NCBI GenBank assembly: GCA_033856255.1 | Contig: JAWVFH010000037.1 | Location: forward strand, 19,921 to 83,920 | Source: WHSW01 sp033856255 | GTDB taxonomy: Bacteria; Actinomycetota; Thermoleophilia; Solirubrobacterales; 70-9 | Length of the DNA: 64,000 bases | Direction of reading: 5' to 3' | Shown here: positions 1 to 7,268 of the stretch, in pieces | How the letters are laid out: the number at the start of each line of letters is the position of its first letter | How positions within the stretch are numbered: the stretch's first letter is position 1 | Program-made: the position numbers and the translations under genes | The notes under the pieces: generated by a model | Told to the model about the DNA's origin: nothing | What the model saw: the letters and a program-made list of their open reading frames with translations, nothing else | Database searches by the model: none

Positions 1-1
1 G

Positions 2-337
2 GCCCTTCGCTACCCCGACACGCACGAGCTGTTCGTGGTGGAGCGCCGTCAAGAAGGCGGGCCGGCCCCCGGCGAGTTCTACGGCAGGAGCCACAACGGG
101 GCGCTGCGCGTCCACAGTCAGGAGATCGACGACAAGCCGGTCGTGATCGTCGCGAGCGAGCGGATGGACGATCACCCGGACTGGCGCGCGCTCGAACCGG
201 GCGAGCTGCTCCACGTCACCCCGGATGTGGTGGCGCATTCGCGGATCATCCTCGACCGCCCGCCCAGCCACCCGCTCGGGGTCGATGACCTCGACCCGCG
301 CTCCGCCGAATCGCAGCGCAACCCGAAGGCCGTGTAG
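2..337 (+). CDS. Class II glutamine amidotransferase-like protein, C-terminal part (partial)
   Basis: The reading frame is open from the first bases of the window and ends at 337, so only about the last 110 residues are seen. The stretch reading ALRYPDTHELFVVER, then IVASERMDDHPDWRALEPGELLHV, resembles the C-terminus of YafJ/EgtC-type class II (N-terminal nucleophile) glutamine amidotransferases, where a strand ending in 'ASE' is followed by a W-x-x-L-x-PGEL turn. The catalytic N-terminal Cys would lie outside the window. The DUF917 gene starts 2 bases after the stop, so the two are probably co-transcribed. The family call rests on the C-terminal pattern only. Confidence 0.6.
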   Translation, partial: ALRYPDTHELFVVERRQEGGPAPGEFYGRSHNGALRVHSQEIDDKPVVIVASERMDDHPDWRALEPGELLHVTPDVVAHSRIILDRPPSHPLGVDDLDPRSAESQRNPKAV

Positions 338-339
338 CG

Positions 340-1476
340 ATGCCGACCCGGACGATCTCGACCGTCGATCAAGCCGAGGCGCTGGTTGACGGGCTGACCC
401 TTCTGGGCACCGGCGGAGGCGGCAGCCCGAAGGAGTGGCGCGGTCTGCTGCGGGAGAAGATCGGAAGCGGCGAGTCGTTCACGTGGACCGACATGGACGA
501 GCTCGACGGCTCCAGCTACGGCTGCACCGTCTTCAAGACCGGCTCGATCGCGCCCGCCGCGGCCAAGCCCGAGCTCATCGAGCGGATGGGCTTCTCCGAC
601 CCGCGGGTGCCGAACCCGATGGTCGACGCCGTGCACGGTCTGGGTCGACGGCTCGGCGTCGAGATCGAGGTCGTGTTCGCGGTCGAGCTCGGGGGGATCA
701 ACACCCCAGCGCCGATGAGCGCCGCGATGGACATGGGCGCAACGCTCGCCGATGCGAGCTGCTCCGATCGCAGCATCCCCGAGTTGGATCAGATTCCGGC
801 CATCGCGGCCGGCCGCGGGATGGCCCCCGCGTCGGTCGCCGACACGTGGGGCAACAGGATCGTCGTCGAGGCCGCCCCCTCCGTGCGCGCCGCCGAGCAC
901 CTGGTCAAGTCGCTGAGCGTGTTCACGCAGGCCGCCGACCCGGATGCGATGTGCGCCGTGGCGATGCTGGCGATGCCGATCTCCGAGCTGCGCGATTTCG
1001 TGGTCCGTGACTCGCTGACGCTGGCACTCGAGGTCGGCACCGCGATCCACGGGGCCGTCGCCGGCAATGCCGATCCGGCGCAGGCCGCGGCGGGCGCGGT
1101 GGGCGGTCAGGTGCTGTTCGAGGGCCCGGTGGTCGAGCGTGACTGGAAGGACCAGGACGGCTACATGACGGGAACCGTCCTGATGGAGGGCAGCGGCGAG
1201 TTCGAGGGCAGCAAGATGAAGATCTGGCACCAAAACGAGAACCACATCACCTGGCTCGACGATCAGCCGTACGTAACGAGCCCCGACCTGATCATGACCC
1301 TCGACGGCAAGACCGGCCGGCCCTACACCAACGCCGACATCGACAAGGGCACCGAGCTGGCGATCATCGGCAGGGCCGCCAACCCCCTGTTCGGCACACC
1401 GGACGCGATCGCCGCCGGCGGACCCCGCCACTATGGCTTCGACCTCGACTACCGGCCGTTCGCTGAAGTCGTCTAG
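340..1476 (+). CDS. DUF917 family protein (S-methyl thiohydantoin desulfurase-like)
   Basis: A 378-residue protein with the family's N-terminal glycine-rich LLGTGGGGSPKEW motif (about residues 21-33) and a C-terminal half rich in short beta segments (TGTVLMEGSGEFEGSKMKIWHQNE). DUF917 proteins are cytosolic; one characterised member removes sulfur from S-methyl thiohydantoins and others sit beside hydantoinases. The substrate here is unknown. Start ATG 340 follows the stop of the amidotransferase-like gene by 2 bases. The gene converges on the nitroreductase-like gene and their stops overlap by 4 bp (1473-1476). It may belong to one amino-acid-derivative pathway with the adjacent ATP-grasp ligase, which is inference from proximity only. 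Confidence 0.85.
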   Translation: MPTRTISTVDQAEALVDGLTLLGTGGGGSPKEWRGLLREKIGSGESFTWTDMDELDGSSYGCTVFKTGSIAPAAAKPELIERMGFSDPRVPNPMVDAVHGLGRRLGVEIEVVFAVELGGINTPAPMSAAMDMGATLADASCSDRSIPELDQIPAIAAGRGMAPASVADTWGNRIVVEAAPSVRAAEHLVKSLSVFTQAADPDAMCAVAMLAMPISELRDFVVRDSLTLALEVGTAIHGAVAGNADPAQAAAGAVGGQVLFEGPVVERDWKDQDGYMTGTVLMEGSGEFEGSKMKIWHQNENHITWLDDQPYVTSPDLIMTLDGKTGRPYTNADIDKGTELAIIGRAANPLFGTPDAIAAGGPRHYGFDLDYRPFAEVV

Positions 1477-2771
1477 TGCCAGCGCTCCATGTGGGAGCGG
1501 TGCGTGTCGAGCAGGTGGCCCGGCTCGAAGAGCTCGTCGTAGTAGTCGATGTCGAGGTGGTGAACCTGCAGGAACGTGATGCTGAAGATCGTCGGCACCG
1601 TCCCGGGGAACTTGCCGAACGTGTCGTAGATGTACTGGGCCATGACGCCGACGCAGTCCTTGAACTCCTCGCTGTGCACCTGCGCGCTCGATCGCACACC
1701 GCGGCTGTCCTTCCACGGGCCCGGTGTGTCGGGGTTGTAGGGACCGCCGGGCCCGAACTTGCGCTCAGCGAATGCCTCGACCGCCGCGCGCATGTCCGGG
1801 TAGTGCGGCGGCGAGAGTCCCTCGAAGACGCCGGGGATCCCGGTCGGGTTGGGGATCGTCCAGTCGTCGTGCTGGTCGTAGGCGAATCCGAGGCCCGGCG
1901 CCTCGGGGTCGTCCATGGTCCCGTAGAGCGCGAACCGGTTGATGCCATCGAACATCCAGCCCCCCAGCCCCGTCGCCTGCAGCATCAGCATCCCGGCGAG
2001 GCACGAGCACGAGAGCTCGGCCGTGCACTCGGTCAGCGCGTACGTCTCCATGTAGGAGAGCGCCCGCGCCGGCTGCTCGACGTCGACGATGTCGGAGAAG
2101 CGATCGAGTCCCGGGATCTGACGGTCGTTGACGTCGTCGTAGATGCAGTGCCCGTTCTGGACCAGGAAGCACAGCAGCGCGATCAGCTGCTGCGCCACGT
2201 CGCCGACGGGGATGATCAACGTCGATCCCGGCACGTTCGCGCACCACGTGTTGTGGGCGATGATGTACGGCTCGCGGGGCGGCGTCGGGATGCGGTGGTC
2301 GCTGAGCTGCTTGATCCGCTTGCCGTGAGCCTCGAGCGCCTCGATCAGCGACCCCTCGTCGTCCGGGATCCCGTCGACCAGGGCCGGGGCGTCGCGGGTC
2401 GGGAACATGTAGGTCCCGCGGTCGTTGGTGAAGAACAGCTCGCTGGTGTGGTACCCGGCGGCTGAGGGCATCGCGCGCCCGCCGGCGGCGGCCGAGTAGT
2501 TCGAGACGTGCGGCGCGTAGAGCGGCGAGCCCTTGATCGACGAATGCCAGCCGGTGTTGCCGGCCATGCCGTTGAGAACGAGCAGCTCCTCCAGCTCGGT
2601 GAGGGGCACCGGCTCGTGCTGCGAGGCGAAGCCGAGCGGATTGGCCGGTGCGGTGACGCCCATCGAGAAGCGGCGCGAGCGCCGTCCATAGAGCGCTTCG
2701 ACCAGGCCGAAGGACGTGAGATCCGCGAGGCCCGGCGGAAGGTTCGAGCGGTCGATTTCCGAATAGCTCAC
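1473..2771 (-). CDS. Nitroreductase-superfamily-like protein paired with ATP-grasp ligase
   Basis: A 432-residue protein started at GTG 2771, which overlaps the ATP-grasp stop as GTGA; the longer upstream frame is low-complexity shadow. The N-terminal part resembles SagB-type nitroreductases: an EALYGRRSRRFS motif (residues 25-36), PLTELEELL (about 56-64) and PSAAGYHTSELFF near residues 101-113, matching the 'PSAGalYp' FMN-site motif. The C-terminal half (conserved-looking Cys in ECTAELSCSCLAG) was not recognised. An FMN-dependent oxidation or reduction of the product of the coupled ligase is the simplest guess. Confidence in the fold is moderate and the substrate is unknown. Confidence 0.6.
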   Translation of the reverse strand: MSYSEIDRSNLPPGLADLTSFGLVEALYGRRSRRFSMGVTAPANPLGFASQHEPVPLTELEELLVLNGMAGNTGWHSSIKGSPLYAPHVSNYSAAAGGRAMPSAAGYHTSELFFTNDRGTYMFPTRDAPALVDGIPDDEGSLIEALEAHGKRIKQLSDHRIPTPPREPYIIAHNTWCANVPGSTLIIPVGDVAQQLIALLCFLVQNGHCIYDDVNDRQIPGLDRFSDIVDVEQPARALSYMETYALTECTAELSCSCLAGMLMLQATGLGGWMFDGINRFALYGTMDDPEAPGLGFAYDQHDDWTIPNPTGIPGVFEGLSPPHYPDMRAAVEAFAERKFGPGGPYNPDTPGPWKDSRGVRSSAQVHSEEFKDCVGVMAQYIYDTFGKFPGTVPTIFSITFLQVHHLDIDYYDELFEPGHLLDTHRSHMERWH

Positions 2772-4024
2772 GGGCCAGCGCCGACGAACTCGATCGTCGA
2801 GAAGACCTGCTCCTGGACGGCGAACAGCTCGTCGGGCGAATCCGCCGCGGCGATCGCGGTGACCATCGCGTCGATGATCCCGACCCGCGAGTCCTGTTGT
2901 TCGACGTTGTGGTGCATCACGTCGAGCACCCCCGGGATCCGGCTCGCTTCCTCGAGTCCGGTGACAGCGGTGACGATCCCCTCCGGGGTCGGCGGGATCA
3001 GGTGCTCGACCCAGCGGTTGAAGTTGATCGTCGGGTCGGGCCGCTGACCGAGCGCGATCCGGCCAGCCTGGGTGATCGCGTCGAAGTCGGAGGCAGCGTG
3101 CCACAGATCGGGGAAGGACCCGCCGAAGCGGCCGTTGACCTCGATGATCCGCGGACCGTCCTTGGTCAGCTTCATCTCGATGTGCGTGCCCCCGTCGGTC
3201 GCGCCGCACGCCTTGGCCGCCTGCTCGGCGACGTCCTTGACCTGCTGCTGCTTATCCGCGTCGAGCGTCGAGGGCATGATCACGCCGGTCTCGCGAAACG
3301 GCGGCGCCAGCGGGGCGCGATCGGTGACGTTGATGTGGTGGACCTCCCCCTGGAAGATCAGCGACTCACAGCTGCAGTAATCGCCGTATCGCGGATCCCC
3401 ATGCCAGTCGGTGCCGATCAGCTCCTCCTCGAGGATGTAGCCCTGCTCGTGCTCCTCGGCCATCCTCGTCTGGGCCTGGAGGTCGAGCGCATCGCGCAGC
3501 TCGTCCACCAGCCCCTCGCGGTCCTTCGCCTCGAAGGTGAGGATGCTGCCCGCACCCGCCTGGGGCTTCAGCACCGCCGGCAGCGGCACGACCTCGAGCG
3601 CGGCGTCGACGTCGTCGAGCGTGTTGATCTCGTAGAACAGCGCGCTGGGGACGCCGGCGTCGCGAAAGGCGCGGCGCTGCAGCAACTTGTTGCGCATCCG
3701 GTGAACGGCCTCGACCGGATGGAACGGCAGCTCGAGCTTCTCCGCCGCCTCGGCCGTCTGCAGCAGGATCCACTCGCTGAAGGTGAGGATTCCGTCGACC
3801 GAGTGCTTGTCCGCGTAGGCGAGCGCTTCCGTCACGACTTCATCGGGGTGAGACAGCGCAATGCACTCCCCGTACTGGCGAATCGTCTCGAGCTCCTGCT
3901 CGTGATCGACCTCCATCAGGTTCGGCACGTGCAGAACGACGAGGTCCGCCAGCTCGGCGAGCCGCGGGCAGAAGCTCTGCGGCGAGATCCCGCCCAACGC
4001 CCTGATCACCATCAGCCTCGGCAC
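2768..4024 (-). CDS. ATP-grasp domain ligase (carboxylate-amine ligase-like)
   Basis: A 418-residue protein with ATP-grasp architecture: an N-terminal pre-ATP domain, the nucleotide-contacting LKPQAGAGS loop (about 152-160), a glutamate-rich EEHEQGYILEE strand near 190-200, and the Mg-binding EVNGRFGG motif (E295, N297, R299). Such enzymes form an acyl-phosphate and join it to an amine, as in carnosine synthase or L-amino-acid ligases. The annotated GTG start lacks a clear Shine-Dalgarno; ATG 4012, preceded by GAGG, is an alternative. It is translationally coupled (GTGA) to the nitroreductase-like gene. The tRNA-fragment repeat begins 25 bp upstream of the start, so the native promoter may have been displaced by integration. 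Confidence 0.85.
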   Translation of the reverse strand: MPRLMVIRALGGISPQSFCPRLAELADLVVLHVPNLMEVDHEQELETIRQYGECIALSHPDEVVTEALAYADKHSVDGILTFSEWILLQTAEAAEKLELPFHPVEAVHRMRNKLLQRRAFRDAGVPSALFYEINTLDDVDAALEVVPLPAVLKPQAGAGSILTFEAKDREGLVDELRDALDLQAQTRMAEEHEQGYILEEELIGTDWHGDPRYGDYCSCESLIFQGEVHHINVTDRAPLAPPFRETGVIMPSTLDADKQQQVKDVAEQAAKACGATDGGTHIEMKLTKDGPRIIEVNGRFGGSFPDLWHAASDFDAITQAGRIALGQRPDPTINFNRWVEHLIPPTPEGIVTAVTGLEEASRIPGVLDVMHHNVEQQDSRVGIIDAMVTAIAAADSPDELFAVQEQVFSTIEFVGAGP

Positions 4025-4049
4025 GCCGACAACCTAACGCCTGCAGATA

Positions 4050-4079
4050 GGCCGGGGAGGGATCGAACCTCCGCCCTAC
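4050..4079 (-). repeat. 30-bp displaced copy of the tRNA-Met 3' end (att-like)
   Basis: These 30 bases are identical and in the same orientation as 9527-9556, the acceptor 3' half and T-arm of the tRNA-Met(CAT) gene. Identity stops abruptly on both sides. There is no anticodon arm, D-arm or 5' half here, so it is not a tRNA gene. A 3'-end fragment in direct orientation downstream of an intact tRNA is the usual footprint of integration into a tRNA gene. Confidence 0.8.
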
Positions 4080-4102
4080 TCAGCGAAGTACCCGAGGAAC
4101 TC

Positions 4103-4402
4103 CTAGCGGGGATCAGCTTCGTAGCGCACATGACCGGACGCGTCGGTCTGAGTGACGGCGAATGGCGTGTCGTTCGAGCCAACCGTCGCCCAACAGGTGA
4201 ACACAAGGGCGTCCACCTGGTGGACGCCCGATGGACAACTGACGTCTGCCACCTGGCCGCGCTGGTCGGAAATGCTTTGCTCGATCGCCGACTCGACCTT
4301 CTCGGTGTTGAGGATCGTCGGGGCCGCCGATGATCCGCACGCGCCGAGAGCGAGGCTCCCTACCGTCAGGCATACAGCGATCACGAGGCGGCGCTGCGTC
4401 AC
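4103..4402 (-). CDS. DUF4333 domain lipoprotein
   Basis: A 99-residue protein with a lipoprotein signal: RR near the N-terminus, a hydrophobic stretch and a lipobox ending LGAC with the lipidated Cys at residue 22. The mature part carries the DUF4333 pattern (LNTEKVESAIEQSI, then VSCPSG, FTCWATV and PFAVTQTD), with the two conserved cysteines about 15 residues apart. It is predicted to be anchored on the outer face of the cytoplasmic membrane; the function of DUF4333 is unknown. GTG 4402 overlaps the stop of the collagen-like gene (GTGA), so the two are translationally coupled and may work together at the cell surface. Confidence 0.85.
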   Translation of the reverse strand: MTQRRLVIAVCLTVGSLALGACGSSAAPTILNTEKVESAIEQSISDQRGQVADVSCPSGVHQVDALVFTCWATVGSNDTPFAVTQTDASGHVRYEADPR

Positions 4403-5679
4403 GGCGCGGCCAGCTGCTCGACAAGGACAGATGCGTTCGTATTCGCCTCGGTTCCCCCTGCCAGCGTCTCCAGGGCGAGGGCGCCACTCGACGTGTGGTC
4501 CCTGAGCGTGAGCGCTGCTGAGGGTGTCGTGGTGGTGACGATCACCTCGCCGGTGTTCTGCTGCGTACCGGCGCCCGAGCCGTACGTCGAGCCGAGCACG
4601 GCGGTTCCGTTGATGAACAGGGCCAGCTGGCTCGGTCCGACCGTCGAGGCAGAGAACGAGACTCTGTAGGTGCCGGGATGCGTGAGCGTGATCGGTGCTG
4701 TGCCGCCACCGTGGGTGATGCCCGAGGTCATCTCTCCGTTGGAATCGAAGGTGACCGCGGCTCCGATCGGCGCCACAGTCTGCGCGCTGGTGTTGTAGAC
4801 GTACGCGTACTCGAGTGAGGCGGTCGAACCCGCCGGGCCGGTGGGCCCTGCCGGCCCGGTCGCTCCATCGGTGCCGTTCGTCCCGTCGGTCCCGTTATTG
4901 CCGTCTGTCCCGTCGGTTCCATTCGTCCCGTCGAGTCCGTCGGTGCCGTTCGCACCGGTTGGTCCGGTGGTCCCGTTCGTCCCGTCGGTCCCGTCGGTCC
5001 CATCGAGCCCGGCGGTGCCGTTGGGACCGGTTGGTCCTGTGATTCCGTCCGTTCCGTCCGTTCCGTCCGTGCCGTCGATGCCCGACGCGCCGACCTGCCC
5101 TTGGACGCCCTGCAAGCCCTGCGGACCGGCCGCTCCCGTGCTTCCGTTCGCTCCGTCCGTGCCGTCTGTTCCGGCAACGCCGTCGATCCCGTCCAGCCCG
5201 TCGGTCCCATTCGGACCGATTGGTCCCGTGGTTCCGTTCGTCCCGTCGGTTCCGTTCGTCCCGTCGGTTCCGTTCGTCCCATTGACGCCGGCAGCCCCGG
5301 TCGAACCGGCGGCGCCGGTCTCACCTTGGACGCCCTGCAGGCCCTGAGAGCCCGTGGCACCTGCGGAACCGGTCAGGCCGGTGGCCCCGGTCCCGCCGGT
5401 CACTCCTTGCGCACCGCGATGGCCCCGCGCACCGCGGGGGCCCCGCGGACCGCGTGGGCCGCGATCGCCCTGAGGGCCACGAGGTCCCCGTTCGCCCTCA
5501 CAAGAGGTGGGCGGCTGTCCGCCGCAGGGCGCGTTGGCGTCGGACTTGCCGGTGAACTGCGGGGTACAGATCGTGGGGGCGGAAGGCGGGCAAGCGGCGG
5601 ACGCCAAGCTGATGGGCGCCGCAACCGTGCAGGAACAGATCGCTACGAGGAGGAGCTTCCGGTCTAGCGCACGGCGCAT
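4399..5679 (-). CDS. Secreted collagen-like triple-helix repeat protein
   Basis: A 426-residue protein. Residues 1-28 form a signal peptide ending ASA. About residues 64-290 are almost uninterrupted Gly-X-Y triplets (roughly 75), first basic (GPRGPRGPRGARG), then dominated by GTD/GTN/GPT triplets with two copies of a QGLQGVQG segment. The last ~135 residues form a beta-rich C-terminal domain like those of BclA/C1q-type collagen-like proteins, which trimerise the helix. It is expected to be a filamentous surface or released protein. It is coupled to the downstream DUF4333 lipoprotein. The 300 bp upstream probably hold its promoter. A Thr/Asn-rich composition is common where Y-position hydroxyproline is absent. 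Confidence 0.9.
   Translation of the reverse strand: MRRALDRKLLLVAICSCTVAAPISLASAACPPSAPTICTPQFTGKSDANAPCGGQPPTSCEGERGPRGPQGDRGPRGPRGPRGARGHRGAQGVTGGTGATGLTGSAGATGSQGLQGVQGETGAAGSTGAAGVNGTNGTDGTNGTDGTNGTTGPIGPNGTDGLDGIDGVAGTDGTDGANGSTGAAGPQGLQGVQGQVGASGIDGTDGTDGTDGITGPTGPNGTAGLDGTDGTDGTNGTTGPTGANGTDGLDGTNGTDGTDGNNGTDGTNGTDGATGPAGPTGPAGSTASLEYAYVYNTSAQTVAPIGAAVTFDSNGEMTSGITHGGGTAPITLTHPGTYRVSFSASTVGPSQLALFINGTAVLGSTYGSGAGTQQNTGEVIVTTTTPSAALTLRDHTSSGALALETLAGGTEANTNASVLVEQLAAP
4842..5340 (-). repeat. Low-complexity Gly-X-Y coding repeats of the collagen-like gene
   Basis: Short imperfect repeats of about 9 bases, encoding GTD/GTN/GPT triplets, recur through this stretch. They are in frame and coding. 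The opposite strand consequently also has long open frames (for example 4841-5347), which are artefacts. Such repeats are prone to slippage, so triplet number may vary between strains. Confidence 0.85.
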
Positions 5680-5980
5680 GGGTTGCCTATCTTCGTTGGC
5701 TCCAGTCCGGGGGTTCCCGGTTTGAGGCTCCCACTGGACTCTTGGGGGCGTAGCCAGATATCCGCCGAGTCAGAACGAGCGGCTGAGCTCAACAAGTACA
5801 GGACCGTCACCTGTGTATCGGCGCCCAACCGAGAGGGCGGTATCCCCCAGTTGCAGGATCTATCGCGCTCTTGCCGGCAGAACGCAGTCGGCGCGACCGA
5901 CCGGCAATCCCCCAAACGGGTGATTGCTCAACGGAACGGAGGAGTCGTACGCTTGGACATTGATCGAGTGGGGTTGACCC
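5680..5980. other. Divergent intergenic region between collagen-like gene and PAS-LuxR gene
   Basis: About 300 bp without a credible gene, separating two divergently transcribed genes, so it must hold both promoters. No convincing -35/-10 pair was found. The clearest structure is an imperfect dyad, CAATC..GATTG, at 5905-5926, which resembles elements upstream of other PAS genes in the window. Confidence 0.6.
5905..5926 (+). promoter_or_regulatory. Candidate operator upstream of PAS-LuxR gene
   Basis: A 22-bp imperfect inverted repeat beginning CAATCCCCC and ending GTGATTG, 54 bp before the GTG start at 5981. Its left part matches, in reverse complement, the elements at 47776-47797 and 48958-48979 (shared CAATCC.CC..CGG..GAT pattern). 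Binding by a PAS-LuxR regulator is inferred. Confidence 0.35.
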
Positions 5981-7129
5981 GTGTCGAATGCCAAACGCCC
6001 GACTGGGCAGGTCACGACCGACGGAGAGTCGCGCGGGGGATCCTCTTTGCGGCCGAAGCACCGCCCGGTTGCGGAGCTGTTCGGAGCCGCTGAGGAGCTC
6101 GGGGCGATGGGGAGCTGGGAGTGGCTCGTCGACGCCGACGAGTTGATTTGGTCGGACAACCACTTCCGCCTCTACGGGATGGCGCCCGGTCAAGTCGAGC
6201 CAACCATGGACTTCGTGATCGAGAACACGCACAGAGACGACCAACGGTTGATGCGAAGCGAGATCGAGCGTGTCAGAGCCGGAGGTGGTGCCCAAGTCTT
6301 CGGGTACCGGATCATCCGGCGTGATGGTGAGGTTCGCGATCTCCGGTCGACGATCGCAGAGGTCGAAGTCAATCCGCGACGAGTGATCGGCTATGTCCAG
6401 GACATCACCGAGCGTCGCAGCGCGGAACGGACGAGCGATACCCATATCGCCGTGGCCGAGGCTCTGGGTCGGTGGGAGTCGCTCGAGCAAAGTGGGCCCA
6501 AACTGCTCCGCGCCCTTGGTGAGGGAATGGGGTTCGTCGCCGGCGCGGTCTGGATCCCCAATGCTGAATTCCTCGTGGTGCGAGCGTTCTGGCATACGAA
6601 CGCAGCCGAGACGTCCGGACTGGAGACGTTCGCCACGGCCCATCGAGTCCCGCGCGGACTCGGCTTGCCCGGCCGGGCCTGGGTCTTGCGAGAGCCGACG
6701 ATTCTGGCCAACGCGTTCGACGATGCAGCATTCGGCGAGCGGGGGGCCGCGACCCTCGCCGGTCTACGTGGCGCGATGGCGTTGCCGGCGGTGAAAGAGG
6801 AGCAGGTGCTCGCGGTACTCGAGTTCTATTCACGCGATCGCCCCCCTCCTGGTGACCGGCTGATGCGGTCACTCACCGGCATTGGTCACGAGCTCGGACA
6901 CTTCCTCGACCGCCGCCGCCATGACCTCGACCCCGTGGCGCTGACCTCGCGGCAGCTCGAGGTCCTTCGGCTTGCGTCCCGCGGGCATTCGGCGCCTCAA
7001 ATAGCGACGGAAATGATGGTGAGCCACGAGACCGTGAAGACTCATCTCAAGCACATCTATTTGAGGCTCGACGTCAACGACCGCGCCGCGGCCGTCGCTC
7101 AGGCGCTTCGCATGGGGCTGATCGAGTAA
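5981..7129 (+). CDS. PAS-GAF-LuxR family transcriptional regulator
   Basis: A 382-residue cytosolic regulator with no membrane segment. Residues ~30-145 are a PAS domain (GSWEWLVDADELIWSDNHF, closing with GYVQDITERR). ~155-305 resemble a GAF-like sensor (GLGLPGRAWVLREP, then ALPAVKEEQVLAVLEFYS). ~315-380 are a LuxR/GerE winged HTH (LTSRQLEVLRLASRG, ETVKTHLKHIYLRL). There is no receiver domain, so the signal is probably sensed directly by PAS/GAF. GTG 5981 is preceded by a purine-rich GTGGGG. It converges on a close relative (7269-8732), and three further family members lie at 25.4, 46.7 and 47.8 kb. Ligand and targets are unknown. Confidence 0.85.
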   Translation: MSNAKRPTGQVTTDGESRGGSSLRPKHRPVAELFGAAEELGAMGSWEWLVDADELIWSDNHFRLYGMAPGQVEPTMDFVIENTHRDDQRLMRSEIERVRAGGGAQVFGYRIIRRDGEVRDLRSTIAEVEVNPRRVIGYVQDITERRSAERTSDTHIAVAEALGRWESLEQSGPKLLRALGEGMGFVAGAVWIPNAEFLVVRAFWHTNAAETSGLETFATAHRVPRGLGLPGRAWVLREPTILANAFDDAAFGERGAATLAGLRGAMALPAVKEEQVLAVLEFYSRDRPPPGDRLMRSLTGIGHELGHFLDRRRHDLDPVALTSRQLEVLRLASRGHSAPQIATEMMVSHETVKTHLKHIYLRLDVNDRAAAVAQALRMGLIE

Positions 7130-7268
7130 GTCTCGCGTCCCTACCCGGACCCCCGGCGTTACCAGGGCCGTCACGCCACCCGCAGGCCGGATGAGCATCG
7201 TGTTGACCCTGTGTTGACCCGACGGCCCTCGGCACAATGCATCGAGCGGACGCCTGGCCCGGAACGCG

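Noticed and set aside
172..1716. 514-aa open frame on the minus strand opposite the DUF917 gene
   Set aside because: High GC leaves antisense frames open; the composition is Arg/His/Gly-rich with no domain and no ribosome-binding site, and it covers a clear DUF917 gene.
4050..4079. Truncated tRNA gene
   Set aside because: Only the acceptor/T-arm half is present; no anticodon or D-arm, so it is treated as an attachment-site copy.
4842..5340. Repetitive DNA that could suggest a CRISPR array
   Set aside because: The repeats are short, contiguous and in frame, encoding Gly-X-Y triplets; there are no unique spacers and no cas genes.
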